51,135 bases of DNA from JAYEIA01 sp964472505 (GCA_964472505.1 CAYYQW010000022.1:1-51135); one strand, 5' to 3'; counted from the first letter of the stretch, positions 41,810-51,010 are shown. The notes: generated by a model from the sequence alone, not told the origin. Numbers and translations: made by a program.

Positions 41810-43276
41810 ATGAAAACAAAATATTTTTCTTTGCTTATTATTTTATTTATTATTGATTTTCAGCCGGTTAAAGCCCAAAACACAAAAAATCTAAATCCCG
41901 AACCGCTCATTCATACCTATTTGGGAAATGAAAACCGAAACTATTACGGCAACAATGCGCCGGAACGATTGGATTTAATTTGGAAACTGTATCTCGGCGA
42001 AGGCATCAGCCCGGCCTACGGAAATCCGAATAAAGTTTGGAAAGGCGCCGGCTGGACGGGACAACCGCTTTATATCCGAGAAGGCGACAAGAATTTTTTG
42101 ATATTGGGAGCTTTTGATTACAATCTGAAAAAAATTAATGCCGAAACCGGCGAAATTGTTTGGGAATATGCCTTTGACGACATCATAAAAGGCAGTGCCA
42201 CTTTCTGCGAAATCTCCGATCAAGCGGATCCCGAAAAAAGATATGTGATTATACAAGGCAGCCGACGGGGCATTGATAATACCATAGACGCCGAATACTG
42301 CCCGAGCCTGCGCGGCATTTCTCACCTTACCGGAAAAGAGCTTTGGCGCATGAACGTAAGCCAAACCGATTCATACAGTCGCGATGCGGACGGATCGGCA
42401 CTATTTGTAAACGATACGGCCTATTTGGCACTCGAAAACGGCCTGTTTACGGTTTTCAGTCCCGATGCCGACAAACAGGAAATGCGCAACGGCATGATGC
42501 AACCCAAAATTTACAAGCAAATACAATACTATAATGAAGCGGATATGAAAATTCGCGGCGACGGTTTGGAAAGCGAGTCCTCTCCTACCCTTTTGAACAA
42601 TGTGATATATACGCCTTCCGGCTCCGGGCATGTATATGGCTATTCGATTGATGAAGGTAAAAATGTTTTCGACCTAAACCTTAAAACCGACCTGAACGGC
42701 TCGGCACCGCGCACCAATGATAACTGTTTGATAATTCCCGTAGAAAAGGAAGGCATTGAAGGGCCGGGCGGCGCCATGAAAATAGACCCGTCCAAACCGG
42801 CTGATGAATGCGTGTTGTGGTTTTATCCTACCGAAAATCGAAAATGGATTCACTGGGAAGGCGGATTAATCGGTTCTGTGGCTGTGAATGACGCATATAT
42901 CTCTGATAATGAAAGGCATATTGCCGCCTTTATTGATGTAGCCGGTTGGCTGCATGTAGTTGAACATAAAGTTTTAGAGCCGAATATGAAAAGCATCGGG
43001 CCGGACGGGAAAACGCTTTATCCCGTGCCCAAACTCCTTTTTAAAACTAAACTGAAAAGCGGTATTTCAAGCCCAATAATTGTGAATGACAAACTCATTG
43101 CTCCGGCCGACGGCGGAATTTATCTGTACCGGATGGATTTGGAAAAAGAAAAATTCACGCTGCTCGATTCGCTTATGAATATAGAAATTGACGCCACACC
43201 CATTGCGGCAGACGGAAAAATATTCGTAGCCGTGCGCGACGGGTATTTGTATTGTTTTGGGGAAAAAGAGTCATAA
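41810..43276 (+). CDS. Exported PQQ-type beta-propeller protein (BamB-like repeats)
   Basis: I start this at MKTKYFSLLIILFIID, which gives a clean signal peptide ending ...PVKAQ and 488 residues; an upstream extension would translate the tandem repeat. The mature part has repeated propeller motifs with the INAETGEIVWEYAFDD and HLTGKELWRMNV pattern, plus GSGHVYGYSIDEGKNVFDL, and a terminal VRDGYLYCFGE. Such propellers are scaffolds in the periplasm or outer surface (BamB-like) or bind PQQ; no dehydrogenase is encoded here, so a binding role is likely. A related propeller is encoded at 45099-46211. Confidence 0.87.
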   Translation: MKTKYFSLLIILFIIDFQPVKAQNTKNLNPEPLIHTYLGNENRNYYGNNAPERLDLIWKLYLGEGISPAYGNPNKVWKGAGWTGQPLYIREGDKNFLILGAFDYNLKKINAETGEIVWEYAFDDIIKGSATFCEISDQADPEKRYVIIQGSRRGIDNTIDAEYCPSLRGISHLTGKELWRMNVSQTDSYSRDADGSALFVNDTAYLALENGLFTVFSPDADKQEMRNGMMQPKIYKQIQYYNEADMKIRGDGLESESSPTLLNNVIYTPSGSGHVYGYSIDEGKNVFDLNLKTDLNGSAPRTNDNCLIIPVEKEGIEGPGGAMKIDPSKPADECVLWFYPTENRKWIHWEGGLIGSVAVNDAYISDNERHIAAFIDVAGWLHVVEHKVLEPNMKSIGPDGKTLYPVPKLLFKTKLKSGISSPIIVNDKLIAPADGGIYLYRMDLEKEKFTLLDSLMNIEIDATPIAADGKIFVAVRDGYLYCFGEKES

Positions 43277-43335
43277 AATCAAACCCTTAGGTATAATATT
43301 TGCATACAAATAATTATAAACTAAATATTATAATT

Positions 43336-43731
43336 ATGGCTACAATTTATGAAAGCAAATTCAAAAAAACGACTTACGACAAAGCACTCTCACTCATCAC
43401 CAATGTATGGACAGATGCCGAAATGACGGATGATGATTTTCAAAAAGAAATCTTAGTCTGGGTAGAACAAATTGAACAATACAAACCCAAAAATCTTATT
43501 GCCGATACGCGCAAATTCAACTATGCCATAACTGTAGAAATGCAAGATTGGAACGCAAATGAAACCTTTCCTCGCATAATAGCTGCCGGTGTTGAAAAAT
43601 TTGCAATTGTTGAAAGCAAAGAGCTTGTTGCCCAAATGTCCATACAACAAACCATGGAAGAAGAGCAAACCGGAAAAATGCAAAACAAGTACTTTGAAAC
43701 CATTGAAGAAGCCTTGGAATGGGTAAAATAA
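43336..43731 (+). CDS. Small STAS/SpoIIAA-like protein
   Basis: I start at MATIYESKFKKTTYDKAL, as the twelve upstream codons to 43300 do not look coding; this gives 131 residues. The plan is a strand (MATIYESK), helices, ILVWVEQIEQYKPKNLIADTRKFNYAITV (a strand ending in the STAS-like centre), then FPRIIAAGVEKFAIVESK and a long C-terminal helix. This resembles small STAS/SpoIIAA-like proteins of Bacteroidota with unknown function. It follows the propeller gene by 59 bases on the same strand, and no partner kinase is adjacent. Confidence 0.75.
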   Translation: MATIYESKFKKTTYDKALSLITNVWTDAEMTDDDFQKEILVWVEQIEQYKPKNLIADTRKFNYAITVEMQDWNANETFPRIIAAGVEKFAIVESKELVAQMSIQQTMEEEQTGKMQNKYFETIEEALEWVK

Positions 43732-43754
43732 CACAAAGCCCGCAGGTATCTGTT

Positions 43755-45038
43755 TTATAGTTGCTTATAGGCATCAATCATATCTTTGGCTAATTTATTG
43801 ATATTATAAATATTTACGGATGCTTTTCGAGCTGACTTGCTTAAATCGGAAAGCATCTTTTTTTGGCTTAAAACATTTTCCAACTGCTCGGCAAGAATTT
43901 CGGGTATATTGGGCTCATATAGTAAACCGGCACCGGATTTTTCTACAATCTCGGTAAAAGCACCCACGGCCGGCTGCACCACCGGAATCCCGGAAGCCAT
44001 GGCTTCGGTCAAATAAATCCCGAATGCTTCGCCGCCTCTCACCGGAACAGACATAAGCGAAATCTTATCAAAGAATTCCAAACGATCTTCGCCGTCAAAA
44101 TCTGCCTGAAATTCAATACTTTCGCATAAGTTATGCTTACTAATCTTTTTCTTTTGCGCTTTTCTGAATTTTCTGTCATCGCCGGTATATCCGCCGGTAA
44201 TTATAAGTTTTACATCATCAAACTCAGGTTTTTGCTTGAGCAAAATAAAGGCATCCACAAGAATATCCAAACCGTTTCCGTGGCATTGCCGAGAGATAAA
44301 TCCTATGTTTCGAGGTTTTTGGGCAGCATCAAGAAATCTGTAATCATCCGGATCTACACCGAGCGGGATGGTTTTAACTTTTTCCGGATCAAGCCCCATT
44401 TTATCTATGGAATATTTTGCAAAATAATCGCTTACGGAAATAAATAAATCCACCTCCTTGGCTTTTTCACCCATAAGTTTCCACGATTTTTCGCGATAAG
44501 CCTCATGCATGGTTTCCACCCAAACATCTTCATCTTGGAGAGAACAAACTATTTTTGTGTCCGGTATCTTTTTCAGCCGATGCACCAAGCCTAACAGCAA
44601 AGCATTGGAAATATGAATGACATCGGGTTTGAAGTGATTTTCAATCCACTGAGCCATGTGCTCCAATTCTTCATTTTGGTTGCCGTCTTCTCCCAAAAGC
44701 ATGGAAACCGTCATATCTTCAAGCCCTTCGGCACGTGTAGAACCGGCAAATTTTGATGCCAGACGCAGCATTGGGCCGGAATCCAACATTTTATAAAACC
44801 AAGCCGGAAATTTCCTAAACACCGGATAATGCTGTTTCAAATACATACTGACGGCTCCGTAAAACACCGGGACATCGCCTTTCATGGCGTTTTCGTCATC
44901 AAAAAGCGGCAAGTACATGGGTATTTTAACCACATCGTGTTCCATTTTCCTCAAAGACGAATAAAACTTACTATCCCTCAGGCAATTACCACAATAAAAA
45001 CTACCTCCCGAGCCGGGTATTATTTGTAATATTCTCAT
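43755..45038 (-). CDS. GT4-family glycosyltransferase (GT-B fold)
   Basis: This 427-residue soluble glycosyltransferase has an N-terminal Rossmann half with SGGSFYCGNCLRD, KPDVIHISNALLLG and a C-terminal nucleotide-sugar half with IPLGVDPDDYRF, IGFISRQCHGNGLDILVDAF and the GT4 E-x7-E signature in GEAFGIYLTEAMASGIPVV. The acceptor cannot be predicted; products could be a surface polysaccharide or glycolipid. The N-terminal CGNCLRD is a distinctive feature of one GT4 subgroup. It lies 60 bases downstream of the second propeller gene, and the two are probably co-transcribed. Confidence 0.92.
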   Translation of the reverse strand: MRILQIIPGSGGSFYCGNCLRDSKFYSSLRKMEHDVVKIPMYLPLFDDENAMKGDVPVFYGAVSMYLKQHYPVFRKFPAWFYKMLDSGPMLRLASKFAGSTRAEGLEDMTVSMLLGEDGNQNEELEHMAQWIENHFKPDVIHISNALLLGLVHRLKKIPDTKIVCSLQDEDVWVETMHEAYREKSWKLMGEKAKEVDLFISVSDYFAKYSIDKMGLDPEKVKTIPLGVDPDDYRFLDAAQKPRNIGFISRQCHGNGLDILVDAFILLKQKPEFDDVKLIITGGYTGDDRKFRKAQKKKISKHNLCESIEFQADFDGEDRLEFFDKISLMSVPVRGGEAFGIYLTEAMASGIPVVQPAVGAFTEIVEKSGAGLLYEPNIPEILAEQLENVLSQKKMLSDLSKSARKASVNIYNINKLAKDMIDAYKQL

Positions 45039-45098
45039 CTGTAAGTTAGTTTTTCTTAATAAGATATAAGTATTTGATTATCTGAGTTTTATTAATAG

Positions 45099-46211
45099 TT
45101 ATTTTCCTAAACAATAGATATTTCCGTCCATTGCAGTTACAATAATTTTAGCTTTATATAAAGCCGGATTGCCTGCGACGGGGCTTCCTAATTGATATTT
45201 CCAAATTTCTTCACCGGTTTCGATATCCAAAAAATATATATCGCCGCGCATATTAGCTACCAGAACACCGTTATCGGCAATTAGTGCCGAAGCATCAATT
45301 TTGTGGCCTGTATTTCGTTTCCAGAGCAAGTCTCCGGTGCGTATATCTATACAATACACATGTTTGTCGCGACTTGTAACAATTAACTTATTGTCTTTCA
45401 GTGCCGGAGACGATATAATAGGCAGGTCATTTTCGGGATTATCGAAAGACCACAATACTTGCTTTTTATCAATATCAACGCAATTCACTCCGCCCTCGTA
45501 ATCGCCTACGGCAGCTAATTCACCACGCAAAACCGGCGAACCTGCAATGTAACCGGCCAGCTCAAATTTCTCTATGAGTCTTCCGCTCACCGGGCTTACA
45601 AAATGCAAAAAACCATCGCAACCGCCTACTACTATTCGATTATTTTCCAGCGCCGGGGTTCCGTTCAAATAATTATCCAGTTCGTATTTCCAGATATTCT
45701 CGCCGGTTTCTGCATTTATGCAATGGAGATAAAAATCATAACTGCCCACGGCAAGCCTTATTTCATTTTTGTATGAAAAAATTGTCGGAGCTCCGGATAT
45801 TTGATTTTCGGCTTTGTAAGTCCAAATTTTCTTTCCGTTATTTATATCATAAGCATAAAAATCGCCGCTGAGATTTCCTGCGTAAGCTTTTTGTTTATGG
45901 ATTAAAGCAGCACCCTCAAACCCGTTAGACGTAGAATCACTCCAGACTTCTTCGCCTTTCATATCTACACAAAAAAACCGACCGCTCATGTTACCTACTG
46001 CAATCTTATCATACTTCACTACCGGCGGTGCCTTGATTTGATCACCGGTTTCAAATATCCAATGAATCTTTACCGAAGCGGGCAGATTCCCGGGATAATA
46101 GCCGCTCAAACCCGCATCAGAACGGTGTTGCCCCCAATTGCTCTTTGACTGTGAAAAGCCAATTGCAGAAATCATCAGAACTGTAATCAATACTGTTAAT
46201 TGTTTCATCAT
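45099..46211 (-). CDS. Exported PQQ-type beta-propeller protein
   Basis: I start at MMKQLTVLITVLMISAIGFS, giving a typical signal peptide and about 370 residues; the upstream extension to 46259 is unlikely. Seven or eight short propeller blades follow, each with an A-x-D-x-x-TGE-x-W-type turn: CVDMKGEEVWSD, YDINNGKKIWTY, INAETGENIWKY, IDIRTGDLLWKR, LDIETGEEIWKY. It ends in NIYCLGK. A BamB-like scaffold or surface binding role is most likely. The glycosyltransferase gene follows, suggesting a shared pathway. Confidence 0.88.
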   Translation of the reverse strand: MMKQLTVLITVLMISAIGFSQSKSNWGQHRSDAGLSGYYPGNLPASVKIHWIFETGDQIKAPPVVKYDKIAVGNMSGRFFCVDMKGEEVWSDSTSNGFEGAALIHKQKAYAGNLSGDFYAYDINNGKKIWTYKAENQISGAPTIFSYKNEIRLAVGSYDFYLHCINAETGENIWKYELDNYLNGTPALENNRIVVGGCDGFLHFVSPVSGRLIEKFELAGYIAGSPVLRGELAAVGDYEGGVNCVDIDKKQVLWSFDNPENDLPIISSPALKDNKLIVTSRDKHVYCIDIRTGDLLWKRNTGHKIDASALIADNGVLVANMRGDIYFLDIETGEEIWKYQLGSPVAGNPALYKAKIIVTAMDGNIYCLGK

Positions 46212-46285
46212 ATTTTTATATGTATTCAAATAATTTGCTGCTGCATAAACTTTAAACAAACCGAACGCTAATCATTGATTGACCG

Positions 46286-46308
46286 AATCATTTTGAATTA
46301 AAAATGTG
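46286..46308. repeat. Direct repeat flanking element copy 3, left
   Basis: The 23 bases AATCATTTTGAATTAAAAAT followed by GTG recur at 46520-46543 with one substitution and one extra A. Element copy 3 lies between them. Confidence 0.75.
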
Positions 46309-46311
46309 GTT

Positions 46312-46522
46312 TATGAATATTCGCATTTACCCCTACCTGTATTATAATATGCTACTTATCAGGCTGTTATACATATTTAGTTATCATCGACTTCGACAAG
46401 CTCAGTCTCCGAAAATACCGTAGGAGGCTGAGCATTTCGACAAAAGCTCAATAACCACTTGTGGAAGCCGGTGATAAATGCTTGGATGTAATATAACAAT
46501 TTGGAGTACTCATACGCCTAAT
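46312..46522. mobile_element. Palindromic MITE-like element, copy 3
   Basis: This is the longest copy, about 211 bases. The left arm starts TATGAATATTCGCAT like copy 1. The palindromic core contains CGACTTCGACAAGCTCAG and its partner TGAGCATTTCGACAAAAGC. The right arm (ATGCTTGGATGTAATATAAC to GCCTAAT) recurs in copy 4. It separates the propeller/glycosyltransferase genes from the zinc-ribbon gene and is flanked by a 23-24-bp direct repeat. Confidence 0.72.
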
Positions 46523-46543
46523 CATATTGAATTAAAAAATGTG
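46520..46543. repeat. Direct repeat flanking element copy 3, right
   Basis: Partner of 46286-46308: AATCATATTGAATTAAAAAA followed by TGTG. Confidence 0.75.
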
Positions 46544-46642
46544 TTTTTTTAAAATAGGATTCATAGCTGCATCATTTACAAAAATAGCAAACCGGCAATA
46601 AAACACAAATTTATCCTTAATTGAGACTGCCGTTTTCGAATA

Positions 46643-47290
46643 CTATTGTTCGGGAGGTTTTTTCTTTTCTTTGTATTCGTACCTAAATGACATGTTTTGA
46701 TACTTGGAAAAACTGACGGGAATCTCGTGGCTGCCTTTTTTTATACGTATTCCGCATTCGGGGCAAAATATGTCCAAATCAGTAAGGTCTGTTCCGCATG
46801 CCGTACATTTATAAGGGTCTTTTTCCCATTGTTTTTGTAGTTTTGAAAACTCACGAAGCTGTGAGTCATCATAGTTACTGCTTCCCGTATAGCGTTCTAT
46901 GGGGCGGCTCACGTAAGCTGTAAGAAAAAGCAAATTTATCAGAAAAAAAACAACTGTTAAAATACTGCCGTATATTAAAAATTCCGAAACCGACAGAAAC
47001 AAAAAAAACGCCGATGCCATTACAATAAATATACTCATACGCATCAGAGCTTCCAATTTGATCTCATAAATAATATCAGCTCCGTTATTATTTCGCTGAT
47101 ATTGAATTTCAAACTCAAAGGCTTGACGAAACAAATTATTTTTGCTTTCGATTAATAAGCGCCCGGGCTGTGATTCTAATATTCTGTCGCCGTTTGCGCG
47201 ATACATATCGGCCAATGCATCAGGAAAACGACCGAAAAGAGAATCTTCGGTCAATTCGATTTTATGTCTGTAAGAATACGGAAGCGGCAT
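46643..47290 (-). CDS. Membrane protein with C-terminal zinc ribbon
   Basis: This 215-residue protein has a soluble N-terminal part (1-83), two membrane helices (about 84-103 and 105-127) and a C-terminal zinc ribbon with Cys162/Cys165 (CTACG) and Cys176/Cys179 (CPECG), then a basic tail. I do not recognise a named family. The ribbon should face the cytoplasm if both helices span the membrane. It lies 3 bases after the orphan Hpt gene, so both are co-transcribed and may work together in signalling. Confidence 0.8.
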   Translation of the reverse strand: MPLPYSYRHKIELTEDSLFGRFPDALADMYRANGDRILESQPGRLLIESKNNLFRQAFEFEIQYQRNNNGADIIYEIKLEALMRMSIFIVMASAFFLFLSVSEFLIYGSILTVVFFLINLLFLTAYVSRPIERYTGSSNYDDSQLREFSKLQKQWEKDPYKCTACGTDLTDLDIFCPECGIRIKKGSHEIPVSFSKYQNMSFRYEYKEKKKPPEQ

Positions 47291-47293
47291 ATA

Positions 47294-47647
47294 TTAAATA
47301 GTTTTAGCAGCGTGGTCAACTTCTTCCATAGCCAAATTACAAAATTTGATAAACTCGTCCAAAGAAGTCTTCTGGAGCTTTCGGTTTTCTCTTTTCTTTA
47401 TTAAACGTTCAATTTCTATAATACGTTTACGAGCCTCCGGAACTGTAGTCATCAGAACCGATGATTTTGCTTTATGCAGGCTGTCTTCAAGTGCTTCGTA
47501 ATTTTCTTCTTCGAACATCCGAAGCAACTCTGCTCTGAGTTCCAAATACTCCTCTCCGAAAACACTCAAAATTCTTTTGAGAAAAGCCCGATTTTTTGAT
47601 GCTTCACGCAAATAACTTAAGTCAATATATTTATAGTTATCTTCCAT
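47294..47647 (-). CDS. Stand-alone histidine phosphotransfer (Hpt) protein
   Basis: This 117-residue all-helical protein has the Hpt signature: His58 in LHKAKSSVLMTTV, followed by a helix with ARKRIIEIERLIKK. Hpt proteins shuttle phosphate between a hybrid kinase's receiver and another regulator. No kinase or regulator is adjacent. The hybrid kinase at 8394-11525 and the stand-alone receivers in the chemotaxis operon are possible partners by domain logic only. It lies 3 bases before the zinc-ribbon membrane-protein gene. Confidence 0.8.
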   Translation of the reverse strand: MEDNYKYIDLSYLREASKNRAFLKRILSVFGEEYLELRAELLRMFEEENYEALEDSLHKAKSSVLMTTVPEARKRIIEIERLIKKRENRKLQKTSLDEFIKFCNLAMEEVDHAAKTI

Positions 47648-47683
47648 AAGTATTTTTTTTTCTTAGTATCAAGATAATTTTTG

Positions 47684-47691
47684 TAAATTTG
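47684..47691 (+). promoter_or_regulatory. Candidate -7 box for the TPR-OmpA operon
   Basis: TAAATTTG fits TAnnTTTG and lies 46 bases before the ATG at 47738. No clear TTTG is present at the -33 position. Confidence 0.35.
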
Positions 47692-47737
47692 TATCAAATC
47701 AAAATATCCTTTAAAAGTTTTAAATATAATTATTATT

Positions 47738-48826
47738 ATGAAAACTCTCGGTATTAGTTTTATTTTTTTATTGATTAGTGTTTTTGTATCCGCTCAAATT
47801 GACACATCGGAAACACGTGTAATTGCTGATGATCAGGAGGCTGAACTGGCCTACAATAATGGAGTAAAAAGTTTTTTGGAGCAAGACTACAGAAGTGCCT
47901 TGGATGCATTTACTAAAGCAATAGTTTACAACAAAAACTTTGGAAAAGCCTATTATAATCGCGGAATCGTAAAAAGCGAACTGCGTGACTTTGACGCTGC
48001 AATACCTGATTTTACACACGCTCTGGCTTTAATGTCCGATCAATCCAAAATATACTTTGCCCGAGCTTTTGCGAGAGTTAATACAAAAGAATACGAACAA
48101 GCTCTGAGTGACTTTGAGTATGCCGAAAACAAAGGTTATTCCAAAGCTAATTTAGATTATTACAGAGGACTTGTATATTTTCAAACCGAAGAATATGAAC
48201 AAGCAACGGAAAATTTCACCAAAGCTATTGAAAAAAACAGCAATTATGCTTATGCATACCATGACAGAGGCAGCGCCAAACGAAAACTGAAAGACTATGA
48301 AGGAGCAGAAAAAGACTACCGTGAAGCCGTCCGCATAAATCCCGATATGGCTTTTTGTTACAGCAACTTGGGAGGTGTTCAGCGAGAATTGGAAAAATTC
48401 GACGAAGCCGTCGAATCATACAGCAAAGCCTTGGAAATAAAAGCGGACTACCCGGCAGTATATTTCAACCGCGGGCTTACGCAATACCAAAAAGCCCTCA
48501 AATTAGATGAAGCCGAGGAATACACAAAAGCTGAAGAATATTTCACAAAAGCGTTTGAAGATTTTGAAAAAGCATCCAATCTGAAAGCCGGTTACGCCGA
48601 AGCTTTTAATAATATGGGTATGATTAAACTAAAAACCAAACAATACCAACATGCCGTTGAACTTTTCACGAAAGCCATAGAAACCAATAAAGAATATGCA
48701 GAAGCCTATGCTAACAGAGGTACGGCTTATGAAAATATCCGAAAATTCGACCAAGCATGCAACGACTGGAATAAAGCAGCAGATTACGGAATTGAAAACC
48801 CCGAGCTATTTAGAAAATGTAAATAA
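47738..48826 (+). CDS. Exported TPR-repeat protein
   Basis: This 362-residue protein has a signal peptide (MKTLGISFIFLLISVFVSAQ) followed by eight or nine tetratricopeptide repeats over about 30-355, e.g. AFTKAIVYNKNFGKAYYNRG and YSKALEIKADYPAVYFNRG. It ends after the last repeat, with no anchor. Such proteins are periplasmic or outer-membrane scaffolds. The downstream gene, 36 bases away on the same strand, encodes an OmpA-family protein that also has TPRs, so the pair likely forms one envelope complex. Confidence 0.92.
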   Translation: MKTLGISFIFLLISVFVSAQIDTSETRVIADDQEAELAYNNGVKSFLEQDYRSALDAFTKAIVYNKNFGKAYYNRGIVKSELRDFDAAIPDFTHALALMSDQSKIYFARAFARVNTKEYEQALSDFEYAENKGYSKANLDYYRGLVYFQTEEYEQATENFTKAIEKNSNYAYAYHDRGSAKRKLKDYEGAEKDYREAVRINPDMAFCYSNLGGVQRELEKFDEAVESYSKALEIKADYPAVYFNRGLTQYQKALKLDEAEEYTKAEEYFTKAFEDFEKASNLKAGYAEAFNNMGMIKLKTKQYQHAVELFTKAIETNKEYAEAYANRGTAYENIRKFDQACNDWNKAADYGIENPELFRKCK

Positions 48827-48862
48827 TAATTATTAATAATACATCAGGAAATATTTTTCACT

Positions 48863-50938
48863 ATGAAAATTACAAATATCATCATTTCGCTCTTTATTCT
48901 TGCCATTGCCTTTCCTGTTTCGGCACAAGAATTTGTACGTGTAAAAAAATCTGACTTCCAAGTAACGGAAGAAGGCTTGTCTGAGGCTATGAAAAACATC
49001 CGCCAAGGAAACAGAAAATACCAAATAGATAAACGAGGAACCTACCGAGAAGCCTTAAATCACTATTATATTGCATACGAATATAACCAATCTCATGCCG
49101 GTTTAAATTATTTGATAGGCGTATGCCTTCTGGAAACCGGAAAAAAATACAATGCGCTTAAATACTTGGAAGACGCATATTTCATTGATCCCAATGTAAC
49201 GGATGATATTTTATTCCAAAAAGCTTTAGCCAATATGTATAAATATAAGTTTAAAGCCGCCATTGATGATTTTAACACCTATTTGGAAGGGCTTGAGCCT
49301 CGTGATTTAGCAAAAGTTAAACCTAAAACGGAACGCTTGATTGCAAAATGCTTTACAGGCCTTGAACTGATGAAAGAACCGGTTCGGTGCTTTATCGAAA
49401 ACTTAGGAGAAGGCATTAATACCGAATATCCGGAATACAGTTCGGTTTTTTATTTTCCGGATTCGCTCTTGTATTTTACCTCCAGAAGACCGGGAACAAC
49501 CGGCGGAAGACGAAGCCCGCTAAACGCAATGTACAAAGAAGATGTATATCGCTCAACCTTTTCCGGCGGAAAATGGAAGGAAGCGACTCAACCCGGAGAA
49601 CCTCTAAACACTAAATTCAATGATGCCGTTGTGGATCTCTCGCCGAATGCTCGTGAACTCTGCGTTTACAGAGGCAGCGAAGGAAAAGGCGATTTGTATA
49701 ACTTGGTATTTGAAGAGGGCTATTGGAGCAAATCCTATAAACTTAAAGATATTACGAACAAAAAAACAAGAGAAAGCTCCGTAAGCGTTACGCCCGACTC
49801 ATTATTTATGTATTTCATAAGCGACCGAAAAGGCGGACAAGGCGGCACAGACATTTGGTTTAGCATGCGTACCCAAAATAAGAAAAAATGGCAAAAGCCG
49901 GAAAACCTCGGTTCGGTTATTAATACAGCCTTTGACGAAGAAACCGTTGAAATATCCAAAGACGGAAAAACGCTTTATTTTAGCTCTAAAGGCCATAACG
50001 GAATGGGCGGATACGATGTGTTTAAAAGTACAAGAAACGACGACGGCAGCTGGGCCAAACCCCAAAATCTGGGCTACCCGATAAATACACCCTTTAATGA
50101 TGTCTTTTTTAATTTTAGCGATGATGAACGCTTTGCATATTACGCATCGGTGCATGAAGACGGGTACGGCGACTTAGACTTATATGAAATTATATTTCTC
50201 GGCCCGGAAAAACCCACTTTTGTGTCAGAAACAGAAACGAAAGAACAATTAGCATTTTTGATGCAACCGGTTAGCGAAACTGAAATTGAAAAACCGGTTG
50301 ACATACAGATTATACAGCTTTCAAAAGTAACCGGAACCGTTACCGATGCTTATTCCGGAAAACCCATTGAGGCACAGTTGGAGCTTGTAGATAATGCTAC
50401 AGGTGATGTTGTAAAGAATGCATCCTCTTATCCCGGAACCGGAAAATATACCGTAACGCTTCCGCCCGGCAAAAACTATGCACTAACTGCCGGTGCTCAA
50501 GATTATTTCTTCCACTCCGAAAACTTTGTAATAGCCGATACATCCATACATGAAGTCATTCATAAAGATATTGAACTGCAACCCATGGGAATTGGTGCAA
50601 AAATTGTTCTGAACAATGTTTTCTTCGACAGCGGAAAATCTCAACTGCGATCCGAATCCTACTCGGAGCTAAACCGTTTGGTCAACATCATCAAACAGTA
50701 TCCGAATTTAAAAGTGGAAATTTCCGGCCATACCGACAGCCGAGGCTCATTGGCATTCAACAAGCGACTTTCGCAGCAGCGCGCACAAGCGGTAGTGGAT
50801 TACTTAATTCAAAACGGCGTGAATTTAGCACAAATTGTTGCCAAAGGGTACGGACCTTCCCACCCCAGAGCCGATAATGTTACTGCTGAAGGACGCCAGC
50901 TAAACCGAAGAGTAGAAGCCAAAATTCTTGATAAATAA
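48863..50938 (+). CDS. OmpA-family protein with TPR, PD40 and CarboxypepD_reg domains (PorE-like)
   Basis: This 691-residue protein has a signal peptide (IISLFILAIAFPVSAQ, no lipobox Cys), TPR-like helices (about 35-175), PD40/WD40-like propeller blades (about 185-450; YFTSRRPG-like, ARELCVYRGSEGKGDLY, YFISDRKGGQGGTDIWF, LYFSSKGHNGMGGYDVF), a carboxypeptidase regulatory-like beta sandwich (about 485-575) and a C-terminal OmpA domain (EISGHTDSRGSLAFNKRLSQ) that binds peptidoglycan. The order matches PorE of the type IX secretion system, but the architecture is widespread in Bacteroidota, so the role is not proven. It ends at an intrinsic terminator. Confidence 0.92.
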   Translation: MKITNIIISLFILAIAFPVSAQEFVRVKKSDFQVTEEGLSEAMKNIRQGNRKYQIDKRGTYREALNHYYIAYEYNQSHAGLNYLIGVCLLETGKKYNALKYLEDAYFIDPNVTDDILFQKALANMYKYKFKAAIDDFNTYLEGLEPRDLAKVKPKTERLIAKCFTGLELMKEPVRCFIENLGEGINTEYPEYSSVFYFPDSLLYFTSRRPGTTGGRRSPLNAMYKEDVYRSTFSGGKWKEATQPGEPLNTKFNDAVVDLSPNARELCVYRGSEGKGDLYNLVFEEGYWSKSYKLKDITNKKTRESSVSVTPDSLFMYFISDRKGGQGGTDIWFSMRTQNKKKWQKPENLGSVINTAFDEETVEISKDGKTLYFSSKGHNGMGGYDVFKSTRNDDGSWAKPQNLGYPINTPFNDVFFNFSDDERFAYYASVHEDGYGDLDLYEIIFLGPEKPTFVSETETKEQLAFLMQPVSETEIEKPVDIQIIQLSKVTGTVTDAYSGKPIEAQLELVDNATGDVVKNASSYPGTGKYTVTLPPGKNYALTAGAQDYFFHSENFVIADTSIHEVIHKDIELQPMGIGAKIVLNNVFFDSGKSQLRSESYSELNRLVNIIKQYPNLKVEISGHTDSRGSLAFNKRLSQQRAQAVVDYLIQNGVNLAQIVAKGYGPSHPRADNVTAEGRQLNRRVEAKILDK

Positions 50939-50961
50939 TAATGTATTCATTCAAATACTTG

Positions 50962-50994
50962 AGCCCGATATATAACAATATGTCGGGCTTTTTT
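50962..50994 (+). terminator. Intrinsic terminator after the OmpA-family gene
   Basis: AGCCCGA (50962-50968) and TCGGGCT (50983-50989) form a stem extended by ATAT/ATAT, with the T-run ending at 50994. Confidence 0.8.
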
Positions 50995-51010
50995 ATGATA
51001 CTAAAATTGA

